From: Typha latifolia
Taxonomy: Eukaryota > Streptophyta > Magnoliopsida > Poales > Typhaceae
Direction: 5' to 3'
DNA: 64,000 nucleotides
NCBI GenBank assembly: GCA_019914945.1
Contig: CM034103.1
Coordinates: 5,890,001 to 5,954,000, forward strand
This document shows positions 21,901 through 31,739 of the stretch, in pieces. The notes below the pieces were generated by a model. The model saw only the letters and a list, made by a program, of their open reading frames with translations. It searched no databases and was not told where the DNA came from. The position numbers and the translations under genes were made by a program. Within the stretch, counting starts at the first letter, position 1. Every line of letters begins with the position of its first letter.

Positions 21901-23642
21901 GGGTTGGCAGGAGTTGTAAGAATTGACTTCCAATTAATTCCCCTAAACCCTAAACAACACGCACCAATTAATTCCCCCAATCCCTCTCTACTGCCTCAAC
22001 CACTCACTAAGGAATTGACTTCCAAAACCATAGGGAGGAGTAGTAGGATGTCCGGCACTAATAGCAAACACCAAATCCTCCTCCTACGCCCCATCTTTCC
22101 CGTCTTCCACACGACTCTCTCCCCTATTTACGATCCTCAAACCCTAGGAACCACCCTCGTGCTTTGGTCTTCCTACTCCCATGTTGCCTGCTATCGCATC
22201 ATACTCTCTTCGGTCCTAATTTGTCTGCCATCAATGTTGACTATTGTATCCATCGTCCATCAACACCGACATTGTATCCTTTCTCCCCGAACTCCGCCTC
22301 ATTATCACCACTAGAACTGGCGTCAACCATATCGACCTCAACATCTGCCGCTGCTAGGGCATCTGCGTTGCCAAAGCTGATGTTGTCTTCTCTACAGGTG
22401 TGGCAGATTACACCGTCTAGATGGCGATCAACATTCTGTAGTGGGTCTCGACGATGGATCAATACGTGAAGGAAGGTTGTGGGCTTTGAAAGGGGATTAC
22501 CTTTTTCGAGCAAAGACTAGATCCATTATTGCTCACCGTTGGCAATAGATTTTAGCCAACCCCTGATGGATCTCAATGGCAAGATATAGTAGCATGGCTT
22601 CGATGTTGACATACGATAGTAGTCTCTCTAAGACAAGATCCACTGCTATTGTGACTTTACCGTTGTCTCCTTTGTTCCCTTAGTATTCATCTCCTTCGTC
22701 CTCCTCTTAATGTCGAGCTACCTTGCCAGACTGATTGCCACCGTTGGGCGAAAGATCGCCTCTAGCGAAGGCAGAGGTGGTGATGTTGGCTCAAAGAGTT
22801 ATGTGATTATTTTTTGTGCGAGGAGGTCGGGGAGTACGGTTCACGTCTATTGCTTTGATAAGAACTTGGATATGGTTCACATTGGGAAAGAGACGTTGAA
22901 TCTAAGAGAAAGGGGGATTAGGGCACGAAGGCAGTGAATGAATTTAAAAAAGTAATCAAAATATTTTATATAAGCTAAGCCAGTTAACTATCCCGCTAGT
23001 ATAAGCGGAGGGGTAATTTGGTCACTTTTTTTAGTTTGCCTATGGTGTCAAGAAAGTGAGATATTTCTGACAGTGTAGGAGATCATTATATACTAAAAGA
23101 AAGTCCAAGGGGTCCTATAAAATTTTTTGATAGTTTAGAGAGACAAAAGGAATTATCCCTTCAAACAATAAGCAAAGTGATTCTAGAAGGTGTTCTTTCA
23201 CTAAGAAGGCACAATACTAAATCTATTTTGGCATTATCAAAACCAGATGCAAATAGAAATACTAAGATGCACTATTGACATTGTAGATCGTATTGTCTCT
23301 AATAGATCTTGAAGAGGAATATATTTTTACGAATTTTTATTCACAATATGGAAGAAAAATCAAGAAAGACTTCTATTTCAGCACATATAAATGATCATTT
23401 CTGGACAATAAAAATATCAGATTTCTCTATCGATCTCTTCCAAACTACTTGTCATGAATTCCATTTTTAACTTAAGAGTACTTTGATGAGTCTGTTTCAG
23501 TGCGCAATTTGAAGCAAGCTTTCTTGTTCCTCCAAAGAAATTATCTAACTTGGTATCATTTCAGACAGATGATGATACTGCTTATTTGAAGAAAAAGATT
23601 GAGACGGCCATTGCTCAACTTGATACCCAGGAACACAATTAG
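18903..23642 (+). CDS. bHLH transcription factor, bHLH35/bHLH27-like
   Basis: This gene encodes a predicted nuclear DNA-binding regulator. Five exons join in phase to 228 residues: 18903-18979, 20021-20192, 20283-20471, 20572-20742 and 23565-23642 (stop TAG). All introns are GT...AG. Exon 1 has the family N-terminus ([15 protein letters not shown]). Exon 2 has 'YDSSSPDG' and the basic region '[15 protein letters not shown]' (about residues 54-68). Glu and Arg E-box contacts are present, and Asn replaces the usual first His. Exon 3 starts [11 protein letters not shown] and supplies helix 2 and a leucine/glutamine-rich coiled extension. Exon 4 (LRVCAVGEK...) and the short exon 5 form an ACT-like C-terminal dimerisation domain. 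Length and exon layout match the family. The chosen ATG has A at -3 and G at +4. An in-frame ATG at 18861 would add 14 residues. Intron 4 is swollen to 2822 bp by repeats and a pseudogene. No disabling change is seen in the exons. Confidence 0.88.
20747..20772. repeat. (CT)n microsatellite at start of bHLH intron 4
   Basis: A pure CT run starts four bases inside the intron, directly after the donor GTAC. Its length can be expected to vary between individuals. Confidence 0.9.
20805..21065. repeat. Imperfect repeats of an 'AACCCGTTTAATAAA' type motif
   Basis: Inside bHLH intron 4, variants of 'acccgtgtaacccatttaataaa' recur at about 20920, 20980 and 21015. The block ends in a near-palindrome, 'cgggtcatattaacacgacccg'. 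This GGGTCGTGTT-type sequence is common in non-autonomous plant elements. I cannot assign a superfamily or boundaries. Confidence 0.5.
21350..21900. other. Purine-rich intronic segment with internal duplication
   Basis: This is a GA-rich, GC-elevated part of bHLH intron 4. A unit of about 110-120 bp is present twice, at about 21575-21690 and 21690-21800. Shared landmarks are 'ggatttcaaagagggtga', 'cccgtcggag' and 'gaggagagaaggg'. The open frame 21353-21640 crosses it but resembles no protein I recognise. It is probably part of a mobile element. Confidence 0.4.
22048..22690 (+). pseudogene. Hydroxypyruvate reductase-like (D-2-hydroxyacid dehydrogenase) pseudogene
   Basis: This is a decayed copy of a plant glyoxylate/hydroxypyruvate reductase (HPR3-like). 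Such enzymes reduce 2-oxo acids with NAD(P)H. Translating with frame changes gives, in family order, '[19 protein letters not shown]' from an ATG at 22048. Next is '[20 protein letters not shown]' (GVNHIDL at 22319-22339), then '[11 protein letters not shown]' near 22385-22415. '[12 protein letters not shown]' and 'KGDYLF' follow, up to about 22510. The match then fades. A weak 'YDSSLSKT' near 22610 may be the end of the Rossmann-fold strand. Several stops and frameshifts, and loss of the expected GxGxxG nucleotide-binding loop, show it cannot encode an enzyme. It lies in intron 4 of the bHLH gene, on the same strand. No adjacent poly-A or target duplication is evident. Confidence 0.68.
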
Positions 23643-25256
23643 CAATATACTTTCTGGAATTTGAATCTGCTAACAGTTCTATCTAAATCAGTTCGGCAGC
23701 CTGATGTTATGTGATGAGGTGTACTTTAGCAAACAATATCGAAGAGGTACAACTTAACTAGATTTCATTTTTGTCTTTTTGGAACCCTTAAATGGATCTG
23801 CGATAAGCTTTAGTGAATAGTTACCATAACTAGTAAGTGCCTGATGTTTTATGAAATTTATGCATGGCAGATGTAGTCCAATGTAGCATTACATGGTTGT
23901 CTTGTGTATTCAATTGTGACATGATAGATAATCAGTAGCAAATGACAGTTTCTTACTTAATAATTATATAAGAACTTGTGCTTTTTGACTAGAAACAATA
24001 ACAAGATTATTTCAACGCTTTTTAAAATTTATAACCTCCAAAATTTCTAAATTTCATTTGCATATATATCTATAGGGACATATAACCTTCAGGTTACATT
24101 TTGACGCCTATAGTAAAGTTAAGAATCTTAGTACCTTGACAGACAAAATGAAAGAATATCCTCACCTAAAATAAATATATATAAAATAATAATATGGGCA
24201 TTTCTGTCTTTTTATAGTTAAATCTATGGAGTTTTAAGAGCTAGTAAGATTTGAAGAGGCCTACAGACAAGAAAGATATACATACAAGAGAAGAAAAAAA
24301 AAACCCTTATTTCAACTATTATTCCTCCACACTCCGTGGTACCTGAAGCCCAAATGCATAGAATAGTTGCCAGTTACTGGATAAAGGAGTAGTAATTAAC
24401 TTCTACTGATAAAGAAATTCATTTTTAATAGTTATCCAGAGTGAATGGTGGAAATAACATGCATCGACATTAATCTCAATGTCAACGGAAGATTTGAGCT
24501 TATGACATCCATCGCATGCCTATCATCTCTCAATTTTTTAATGCTGTCAGATCTGCCCAGTTGCTATATATGGTTTAATAAATTTTATCTTCTTGGTTGG
24601 GAGACATTAAGATCAACAATTCATGACCAACAAATAAGTTTCTCAGCTACCACACGTCGATAAAATATAATATCCTCTAACTCAACAGCTAGTAGTTAAG
24701 ACCCCACGGCCTGTACTTGTGCTTTGTTCAATGTACTCTTCAACAACGTGATTATGTTTTGGCACTCTTTTGCAGGTGTCTTCTACTGCACTGCCTCGAT
24801 CTAGAGGACGTTTGGCCAAGTTGTTGGTGCGTAAATAATAAATAATTTTTTTCATTATTTTAGTGCTTTTTTTTACCGGATACTAGCATTCTTATTTAAC
24901 TTTATTATATATTTGAAGGTTGAATGCGCGATTTGCACTATAAACTAAGATCGTTTATAGTTTTATCTCACTACCCATTTAAAGTTCTCTTTGGAGGTTA
25001 AACAAACTATTCCAAAAGTACCAAATTTTTTCTTGCACCAATTTTGAGAATATATTTTTATATTAAATGTAGAGAGATATCTTTAATATAAGATGATCAC
25101 ATCGCTATCAACATGATGTTAAAACGCTAGTTGTCTCTTTTTTATTTTATACTCATTAGTAAAGAGTGATAGGAGGAGAGATAGGAGATTTTATTCTTTC
25201 ACCTATAGCAAAATTAAATATAGAGAAGAGAAGCTGCACATATAGAAAATAGGATG
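23643..25256. other. 3' flank of the bHLH gene, no gene seen
   Basis: The first few hundred bases are probably 3' untranslated region, but I cannot fix a poly-A site. The remainder is AT-rich. The open frame at 24445-24663 has no recognisable content. Confidence 0.4.
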
Positions 25257-25468
25257 TGTTGGTGATATGAATCGAGTTAGATTGGATCTCATCATGAAGA
25301 CATTGGACTTGATAGATCGAGTCTATTTATCTTTTAATAGATTCATAATTATTTCTTATATAAGTATTTAAGATAAGTCTAGTTATGTCATATAAGCTTT
25401 TAAGACAAGTCTAGTTAAGCTAAGTAAGGTACTAAAATAAGTATAATTAAGTAATATAAATTACTAAG

Positions 25469-25846
25469 GTAAGTCAAATTAAGTCATCTAAGCCACTAAG
25501 ACAAGTCAAATTGAGTCATGTACATCTCTAAGACAAGTCTAATAAAATAATGTAAGCCTCTAAAGCAATTAGCCTTTACGGCTAGTCCGAGTAGGTAAGT
25601 CAAATTAAGTCATCTAAGCCACTAAGACAAGTCAAATTAAGTCATGTACGTCTCTAAGACAAGTCTAATAAAATTATATAAGCCTCTAAAGCAATTAGCC
25701 TTTATGGCTAGTCCAAGTAGGTAAGTCAAATTAAGTCATCTAAGCCACTAAGACAAGTCAAATTAAGTCATGTACGTCTCTAAGACAAGTCTAATAAAAT
25801 TATGTAAGCCTCTAAAGCAATTAGCCTTTATGGCTAGTTCGAGTAG
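25469..25846. repeat. 126-bp tandem triplication in an LTR U3
   Basis: Three head-to-tail units begin at 25469, 25595 and 25721, each starting 'gtaagtcaaattaagtcatc'. The spacing is exactly 126 bp both times. Units differ by only a few substitutions, so amplification was recent. The array ends about 20 bp before the TATA box, where U3 enhancer repeats usually sit. Confidence 0.9.
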
Positions 25847-25866
25847 GACTCATTGTACTCGACCTC

Positions 25867-25874
25867 TATATATA
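25867..25874 (+). promoter_or_regulatory. TATA box of family B LTR copy 1
   Basis: TATATATA in the context 'gacctctatatatag'. The same context and position recur in copy 2 (26915-26924) and, in altered form, in copy 3 (27925-27934). Confidence 0.55.
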
Positions 25875-25902
25875 GAAGGGTTAAGCTACTTTATTTAATC
25901 AT

Positions 25903-25934
25903 CCAAACATCCAAACATCCAAACATCCAAACAT
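25903..25934. repeat. CCAAACAT x4 minisatellite
   Basis: Four perfect 8-bp units lie just downstream of the LTR TATA box. Copies 2 and 3 have only about two diverged units at the same place, so the array expanded in copy 1. Confidence 0.9.
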
Positions 25935-26342
25935 TATAAGAAATTATTTTAGCCTTGAGTTATCTTAAGAGTAGAGTAAGATAATATAGGAGTAGAAGTA
26001 AATTAATAATAATTATTTATTTTTTTTAAATTAAATCTAATTTAGAGCTATAAATTTACCTCAAAACTCATAGTTAGCCAACATCATCGCCACGAGTCAT
26101 CCTACCTTACAGTCGTCCACCACCACCATCCTTGGTCGTCCACCACCCTTCGACGACCGCCGCAACGTTAAATAATTACCAATCTATCGAATTCTGACCT
26201 TCCTCCACTGTTTTACTTTTATCTTTCTACTCCAACCTTAGAATCACGTGAATTCAGAGTCATTATATCCGTGACTTTCGATGCTTCCTCTTATTAAAAT
26301 ATCATAATTTTCTTACATTCAAATTATTCCAAATATTGTTAG

Positions 26343-26638
26343 TACTAGTTGGGATCCCTTGTAAACACAACATTGCTACACTTGCCCAAAAATACCTCGA
26401 TGCTTATTGTGATAGTTACTTTACTAAAATAAAGCTATTTAACAACTTACTCTGATTCTATGCCAATAATAGTATTAAAAATATTTGGGCCAGAAAGAGC
26501 AGTCATAGATATCAAATTGTTACCTCCACTAATGAGAGTAAGACTAGAGCGAAAATAAAAAAATACCATCCCAAGGCGAGAATGCAAAGGTTAAAAGGAA
26601 GAGATACTCAAAAAATATATATAAAAAGTATGGCATAA
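26343..26638. other. Unassigned DNA between LTR copies 1 and 2
   Basis: AT-rich sequence of about 300 bp with no recognised gene or motif. It may be residual internal sequence of the family B element. Confidence 0.35.
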
Positions 26639-27370
26639 TGTAAGATCTTGACAAGATAATCTTAACGATGTAAATATTTAATACAAGCAGAGTCGGATCG
26701 GATTATATCATGAAAATATTGGGCTCGATGGATTGAGCCTATTTATCTTTTAATTGATTTATGCTTATGTAAACCCTTAAGGCAAGTCTACTTAAATCAT
26801 GTAAGTTACTAAGTCAAGTTCAATTAAATCATGTAAGCCCCTAAGACAAGTTCTAGTTAGAGTTGTATAAGCCTTTAAGGCTAAATTCAAGTAGGACTTA
26901 TAATACCTGACCTCTATATATAAAGTGACTAGGCTTCTTTGTTTATTAATCCAAGTATCCAAGCATTGAAAAATTATTTTAGTCTTGAGTTTATCTTAGG
27001 AGTAAAAGTAAGATAATCTAGGAGTAAAAGTAAGTTAACCATAGCCATTTATTTTTCTAGGAGTAGATCTAAGTTAGAAACCCTAATTCTACCTCCAACC
27101 CATAGCCACCATCATCTTTAGTAGCCACTTTACTATATAGCTGTCCACCACTACCCTTAGCTATTTCCCACCCTCCAACGACCGCCGTAATGTCAGATAT
27201 TTACCGTTCTACCCTATTCTGATCTTGCTCTACTATTTTAATTATATCTTTTTATCCAAATATCTGATTGACATAAAAATAGTCACTAGATACCTAACTC
27301 ATGAAGCTACCATCACCTAAATTTTTATAATTTTCTTACATCTAGATCGGTCCAAATCTGGTCTATAACA
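26639..27370 (+). mobile_element. LTR copy 2 of family B
   Basis: This copy has the shared family B blocks and a clear 3' end, 'ggtctataaca', abutting a primer-binding site at 27371. TATA is at 26915-26924. The 5' edge is approximate: alignment to copy 1 begins at about 26690, and the upstream 50 bp differ. Confidence 0.65.
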
Positions 27371-27383
27371 TTGGTATCAGAGC
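27371..27383 (+). other. Primer-binding site, initiator tRNA-Met
   Basis: TTGGTATCAGAGC lies exactly at the end of LTR copy 2. This is the standard initiator-methionine tRNA complement used by many plant LTR elements. It fixes the LTR boundary and orientation. A second, decayed version (TTGGTATTAGAGTC) occurs near 27599. Confidence 0.8.
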
Positions 27384-27737
27384 TGACACTCCGACCTACA
27401 TCCACTTTTGTAAAGACATCTTCTATTCTAGCCATTCGATATGTGGAAAATTAGATTCATTAGAAAGATATTTTCTAGGGCTGCAATCTTTCAAAATTTC
27501 ATATTGATCCAACAACTATCTACCAAATACTCTTCTAAAATGTTTGTACAAATTTCTATCTAGAAACTGATTCAAATAGGGTTTGGCCAGTTCGTATCAA
27601 ATTGGTATTAGAGTCGGCATTCCTCAAACAACGATGAACACGTGATCCAAAGCTAACCCAGGAGAGATCACGGCTATGAAGGACCAAGAACTCGTCTCCA
27701 TCCCTATGGAGGTTTCCTTAGCACCACCAACAAACTC
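27384..27737 (+). pseudogene. Remnant internal leader and gag start of family B element
   Basis: About 350 bp lie between LTR copies 2 and 3. Near 27631 an ATG opens a frame reading MNT, a stop, then 'SKANPGEITAMKDQELVSI', which could be the start of a gag gene. The frame then runs straight into LTR copy 3 at 27738, so all remaining coding sequence is missing. This is either a deletion derivative or the result of recombination between elements. Confidence 0.4.
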
Positions 27738-28385
27738 AAGATCGAGCCTATTTATCTTTTAATTGATTCATGTTTATGTAAGCCCTTAAGACAAGCCTAG
27801 TTAAGTTATATAAATTACTAAGACAAGTTTAATTAAGTCATATAAGCATATAAGGCAAGTCCTAGTTCGAGTTTATAAGCCTTTATGGCTAAATTTGAAT
27901 AGGACTCATTATATCCAACCTCTACATATAAAAAGACTAGGCTTCTTTCTATATTAATCCAAGTATTCAAGCATTAAAAATTATTTTAGTCTTGAGTTTA
28001 TCTTAGGAGTAAGAGTAAGATAATTTAGGAGTAGAAGTAAGTTAATCATACCCATTTATTTTTCTAGGAGTATATCTAAGTTAGAAACTCTAATTCTACC
28101 TCCAACTCATAGACACCATCACCTCCAGTAGCCACCCTATTATACAGTCATCCACCACCACCCTTGGTTGTCCACCACCCTTCGACGACCGCCACAATGT
28201 CAGATATTTACCTTTCTACCCCCATTTTGATATTGCTCCACTATTTTAATTATAGTTTTTCATCCAAACATTCGATTGATGTGAAACTAGAGTCATTAGA
28301 AACCTAACTCACGATGCTACCACCACTTAAATTTTCATAAATTTCTAATTTCTAGATCGATCTAAATCTGGTCCGTAATAATATT
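27738..28385 (+). mobile_element. LTR copy 3 of family B, 5'-truncated
   Basis: The unit begins at the 'gatcgagcctatttatctttt' block, lacking about 50-100 bp found at the start of copies 1 and 2. It ends 'ctaaatctggtccgtaataata', where the primer site has decayed to 'tattagtatctgct'. It is colinear with copy 2 over the rest, including the TATA-like 'catataaaaa' at 27925-27934. Confidence 0.6.
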
Positions 28386-28619
28386 AGTATCTGCTGCACC
28401 ATCAACTCAAATACTCATCACGCCATTTCAATTTCCTTAGAGTTTTATTTACTAGCCTACTTGTACCTATAAATTCCCATTTTGTATATATTGGCTTTTG
28501 CTTTGTACTATGTATATATATATACTATTTCAGGTTTATGCATGGTTAGTTCTTATTTTGATAAATTGAGTTTGGAGTTATTATAAAATTAGGTGTTAAT
28601 ATATGTTGGGGATCTATTA
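28386..28619. other. Unassigned AT-rich DNA
   Basis: No gene or element domain is seen. Confidence 0.35.
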
Positions 28620-29045
28620 CTGGTCACTATATAGAATTGAGTTCAATGAAATTTCTCTGGAGTCCATAGTTAATCCTAAGCATCCATAGTTAGTAACTAT
28701 ATAATCTATAGCTATTAATTATAGAATCGTCAATCATTAACTATGGACTCTATTATTAATTATGGAATTCATTAGTAACTATAAAATCCGGTGTTAGTAC
28801 ATATGGAATTTCTTACTGGTCGCTATATATAGAATTGAGTTCAAGAAAATTTCTCATAATATTTACAATAGAGTGTATTTAGAATAATCATCTCTAAAAT
28901 CCATAGTTAATATTAGGAACTCATAGTTAGTAACTATAGAATCTATAGTTATTAATTATGGAATCTAAGTTAGTATCTTAAAAATTCATAATTATTAACT
29001 ATAAAATATATAATAATCAAATATGGAATCCATATATTATTTGTT
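28620..29045. repeat. Degenerate short palindromic repeats, 'CATAGTTA...TAACTATGG'
   Basis: The words 'atagttagtaactata', 'attaactatggactc' and 'aatccatagtt' recur irregularly about a dozen times with spacing of roughly 20-40 bp. Because 'tagttaataacta' is self-complementary, many units could form small hairpins. A longer stretch ('tggaatttcttactggtcgctatata') repeats at about 28616 and 28806. Confidence 0.55.
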
Positions 29046-29810
29046 GTTGTACATAAATATTTTAGATTTGGAATAATTGTTGTTGCACACAAACATTTCA
29101 TTCGTCTAGATTAGTTATTGTTGTACATAAATGTTTCGGAATACTACTTTATTGTTCATCATACTCCTAATTATTTCAAATATAACTTTAGTGTTTCATA
29201 TATTACATTTCAGTATAACAAATAAATACGTGGGTTTGATGCCTCTAGTACTCTTCGTTCCATGAGCTATTAGTTGTCTTGGCATGATAACTGTTGTTGG
29301 AGATAATTGTGGCTTTATTTGGACTCCTTTTTTTTCTTATGCTCTTATGATACTTCTTTTTTCTTTTTCTACCATCAATAATAATTTTTGTTATAATTTT
29401 TGCACAAAGCTTAGCTATGTCATTGTATAAAAATATCATCATGTGCCACTTTATAGTCGATTCTTATATTCCATTAAGATCCCGCAATCTAGTCTATAAG
29501 AAATATCTCATCAATAACATACTATATTGATAAGTCAACTAATATTTCATTTTTTTATTCTTATGAATCATATTATTTTGGGATAGAAGAAACTTTTTCA
29601 AATTCCTAGTCATGAGACCGATCATCAAAAAAATTAAAGATTCTTCAGAGGGGCAATAAATAGCCAATACCATAATCCGCAACCAATCAATTGCCTAATA
29701 TACCTACAAAATATTTATGAGAGATTATAATTTATAAATTTTATTAATATATCTGTGGATTACAACAATACTATGTAACAATCACATAAATAGTATCTAT
29801 GAATATCGCA
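29046..29810. other. Unassigned AT-rich DNA
   Basis: No gene is seen. A 'gttgttgtacataaatattt' motif repeats two or three times near 29042-29135. The chromovirus remnant becomes recognisable at about 29811. Confidence 0.35.
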
Positions 29811-30241
29811 ATGAAAGGCATGTTGGAGAAGCGAAGAGCTAAAGGGTTGTACTTCAAGTGTGATGAGAATTTCACCATGGGACATCGTTGCATGTGGCAA
29901 ACCCATTCGGTTCTGCTTATCGATGGTGAGGCTGAGGAGGATGTATGAGGCAAGGTCGATGTTGGTATTGAGCATGAGAATGAGCAACAACTAGTGGCTG
30001 AGGAGGAGACTAATCGAAGGAGATAGAGGCAAGCAACTCATTGCATGCCCACTTCAAAGCTGCTACATTGACAAAGACTTTACGACTTGTTGACATTATT
30101 AGGAAGCATACCGTGCGTATCCTCATTGACACGAGGAGTACACACAACTTCTTAGATGAGCATTTAGTTATAAAGATCAGGCTCACTTTCAAACCGAAGA
30201 TAGAATTTGATGTCACCATTAGCCATTGGATGACGCTCTGA
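29811..30241 (+). pseudogene. Chromovirus gag zinc knuckle and protease remnant
   Basis: The segment opens with 'KRRAKGLYFKCDENFTMGHR', a CCHC zinc knuckle of chromoviral Gag in which the first cysteine is tyrosine. The protease follows in another frame at 30041-30241, where the usual DSGSTHNF active site reads DTRSTHNF. Catalytic Asp is kept, but the glycine is replaced by arginine. It is colinear with the RT, integrase and chromodomain downstream. An expected LTR and the start of gag are not found upstream. Confidence 0.72.
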
Positions 30242-30599
30242 GCTTATAGTTTTTGTAGTGCTATTCAGATGCGAGTCAAATAACACACATTTGTCATGGA
30301 CTTGTATCCGATTATACTCCATTGAGTGGACGTCGTCTTAGGGACACAATAGCTATTGAGCTTGGGTCTAGTCACATTTGATTTTGAAAAGATGTGCCTC
30401 ACCTTTAGGCACAATGGTAGGATAGTGTGACGATGGCATTTGGCTGCACTAGGGAGCTATCTTGCAACCGCTACTTAGCTTGCTGAGCATAGTGGACCTA
30501 GCTTACTTGATGCAGATAGCTCTCACTAAGCCTAAGGAGACACATGAGTTAGGTATAGCTGATGATTTAGCTCATATCTTATAGAAATTTTTGGTCCTC

Positions 30600-31700
30600 T
30601 TTGAAGAGCCGAAGGAGTTGATACTAGTACGTGAGTCGGACCACCGCATGGAGATCATGTCGGGCGCCCTACCAGCGAATGTGAGGTCTTACCACAACCC
30701 TCACATTCAAAAGGAGGAGATCTCTAGACTAGTGAGAGAGAGATGCTAGACCAAGGGATCATACATCCTAATTGGAGTGCATATTCATCACTTTTGCAAC
30801 TGATAAGAAAGAAGGGTGAAAGTTGGTTATTCTACATGGACTACCAAGTGTTGAACTCCATCACTATTAAGGATTGGTACCCTATTTTAACCATTCAGTT
30901 ATTGAGGAGTTTTTAGACGAGTTGGCGAGCACTTCCTTCTTCAACAAACTTGATTTGAGGGCCGAATACTGCCAAACTCGAGTGCACCCAAATGATATTC
31001 ACAAAATGGTATTTTGGACTCATGACAACCACTATGAGTTTCTGGTTATACCTTTTGGCCAAACAAATGCACCAATGATTTTTAAGGCTTGATGAATGAT
31101 ATCTTTCATCACTTCTTTCATCCATATGTGCTTGTGTTTTTCAAAAATATTTTTTTCTATAGCAATTCTTGGGATAATCACTTGTAGCACTTAAGAGAGG
31201 TGCTGAATTTGTTCAAAATACATGAGTTCAAGGTCAAGAAATCAAAGTGTTTATGGGGAGAGCAGCATGTAGAGTATTTGGGACGTATAATTTCAATAGA
31301 TGGTGTGGCCGCTGACCTCTAGAAGATATGTTGCATTGTGGAGTGATCAAAACTGAAGAATGCTCGTGAATTGTGAGATTTCTCTGTTTGAAAGTGTACT
31401 ACCACCGCTTTGTTGCTAGATATGGAAAGATAGCCACTCCGCTAACCATTCTACTAAGGAAGGATGGAAACTTATGGAGAGAAAAGGTCAAGGTGGCTTT
31501 TGAGGAGCTCAAATCAGCCATGATTGTAGCCCCTATTTTTGCCTTGCTGAACTTTTCCAAGCAATTCATCATCGAGGCTAGATGTAGGCTGAAGTTATTT
31601 TGGTACTTTTTCACTATGTCTTATTATTTATTTAGTAACCGGCTTTGAACCGGCAAGTTTGTAGGCCTTTTAGAAGGCAAACCCTTCTCCGAGAGATTGA
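30600..31700 (+). pseudogene. Chromovirus reverse transcriptase / RNase H remnant
   Basis: RT motifs appear in Ty3 order. 'FFNKLDLRAEYCQTRVHPND' and 'YEFLVIPFGQTNAP' lie in the frame 30874-31092. The catalytic block at about 31129-31160 reads VFFKNIFFYS where family members have VFFDDILIYS, so both catalytic aspartates are gone. 'HEFKVKKSKC', 'VEYLGRIIS' and thumb-like sequence follow (31220-31330). The frame 31373-31648 carries the RT-RNase H connection (VYYHRFVARYGKIATPLT). Stops and frameshifts separate these pieces. Confidence 0.78.
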
Positions 31701-31739
31701 GACAGTGCTCCATCTATGAGTGAGAGATGTTGGCGATAT

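Larger units (their letters stand above)
25257..26342 (+). mobile_element. LTR copy 1 of family B (with triplicated U3)
   Basis: The unit starts TGTTGGTGATATG and aligns along its length with copies 2 and 3. Shared parts are a 'gagtctatttatcttttaat' block, a U3 made of 'taagtcatgtaagcc' motifs, a TATA box (25867-25874), and 'cttgagttatcttaagagtagagtaag'. These are followed by a CCACC-rich block with 'cttcgacgaccgccgcaacgt'. The 3' end, near 26342, is decayed. No primer site follows. The 126-bp triplication at 25469-25846 is unique to this copy. Confidence 0.6.

Noticed and set aside
22710..22937. 75-codon frame after the reductase pseudogene
   Set aside because: I tried to read it as the NAD-binding half of the enzyme but found no GxGxxG or later catalytic motifs. 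Left unassigned.
25469..25846. Regular repeats considered as a CRISPR-like array
   Set aside because: Units are contiguous 126-bp copies without unique spacers, located in an LTR of a plant genome.
30010..30219. Minus-strand frame opposite the chromovirus protease
   Set aside because: Shadow of the sense protease frame, which has the recognisable active-site block.
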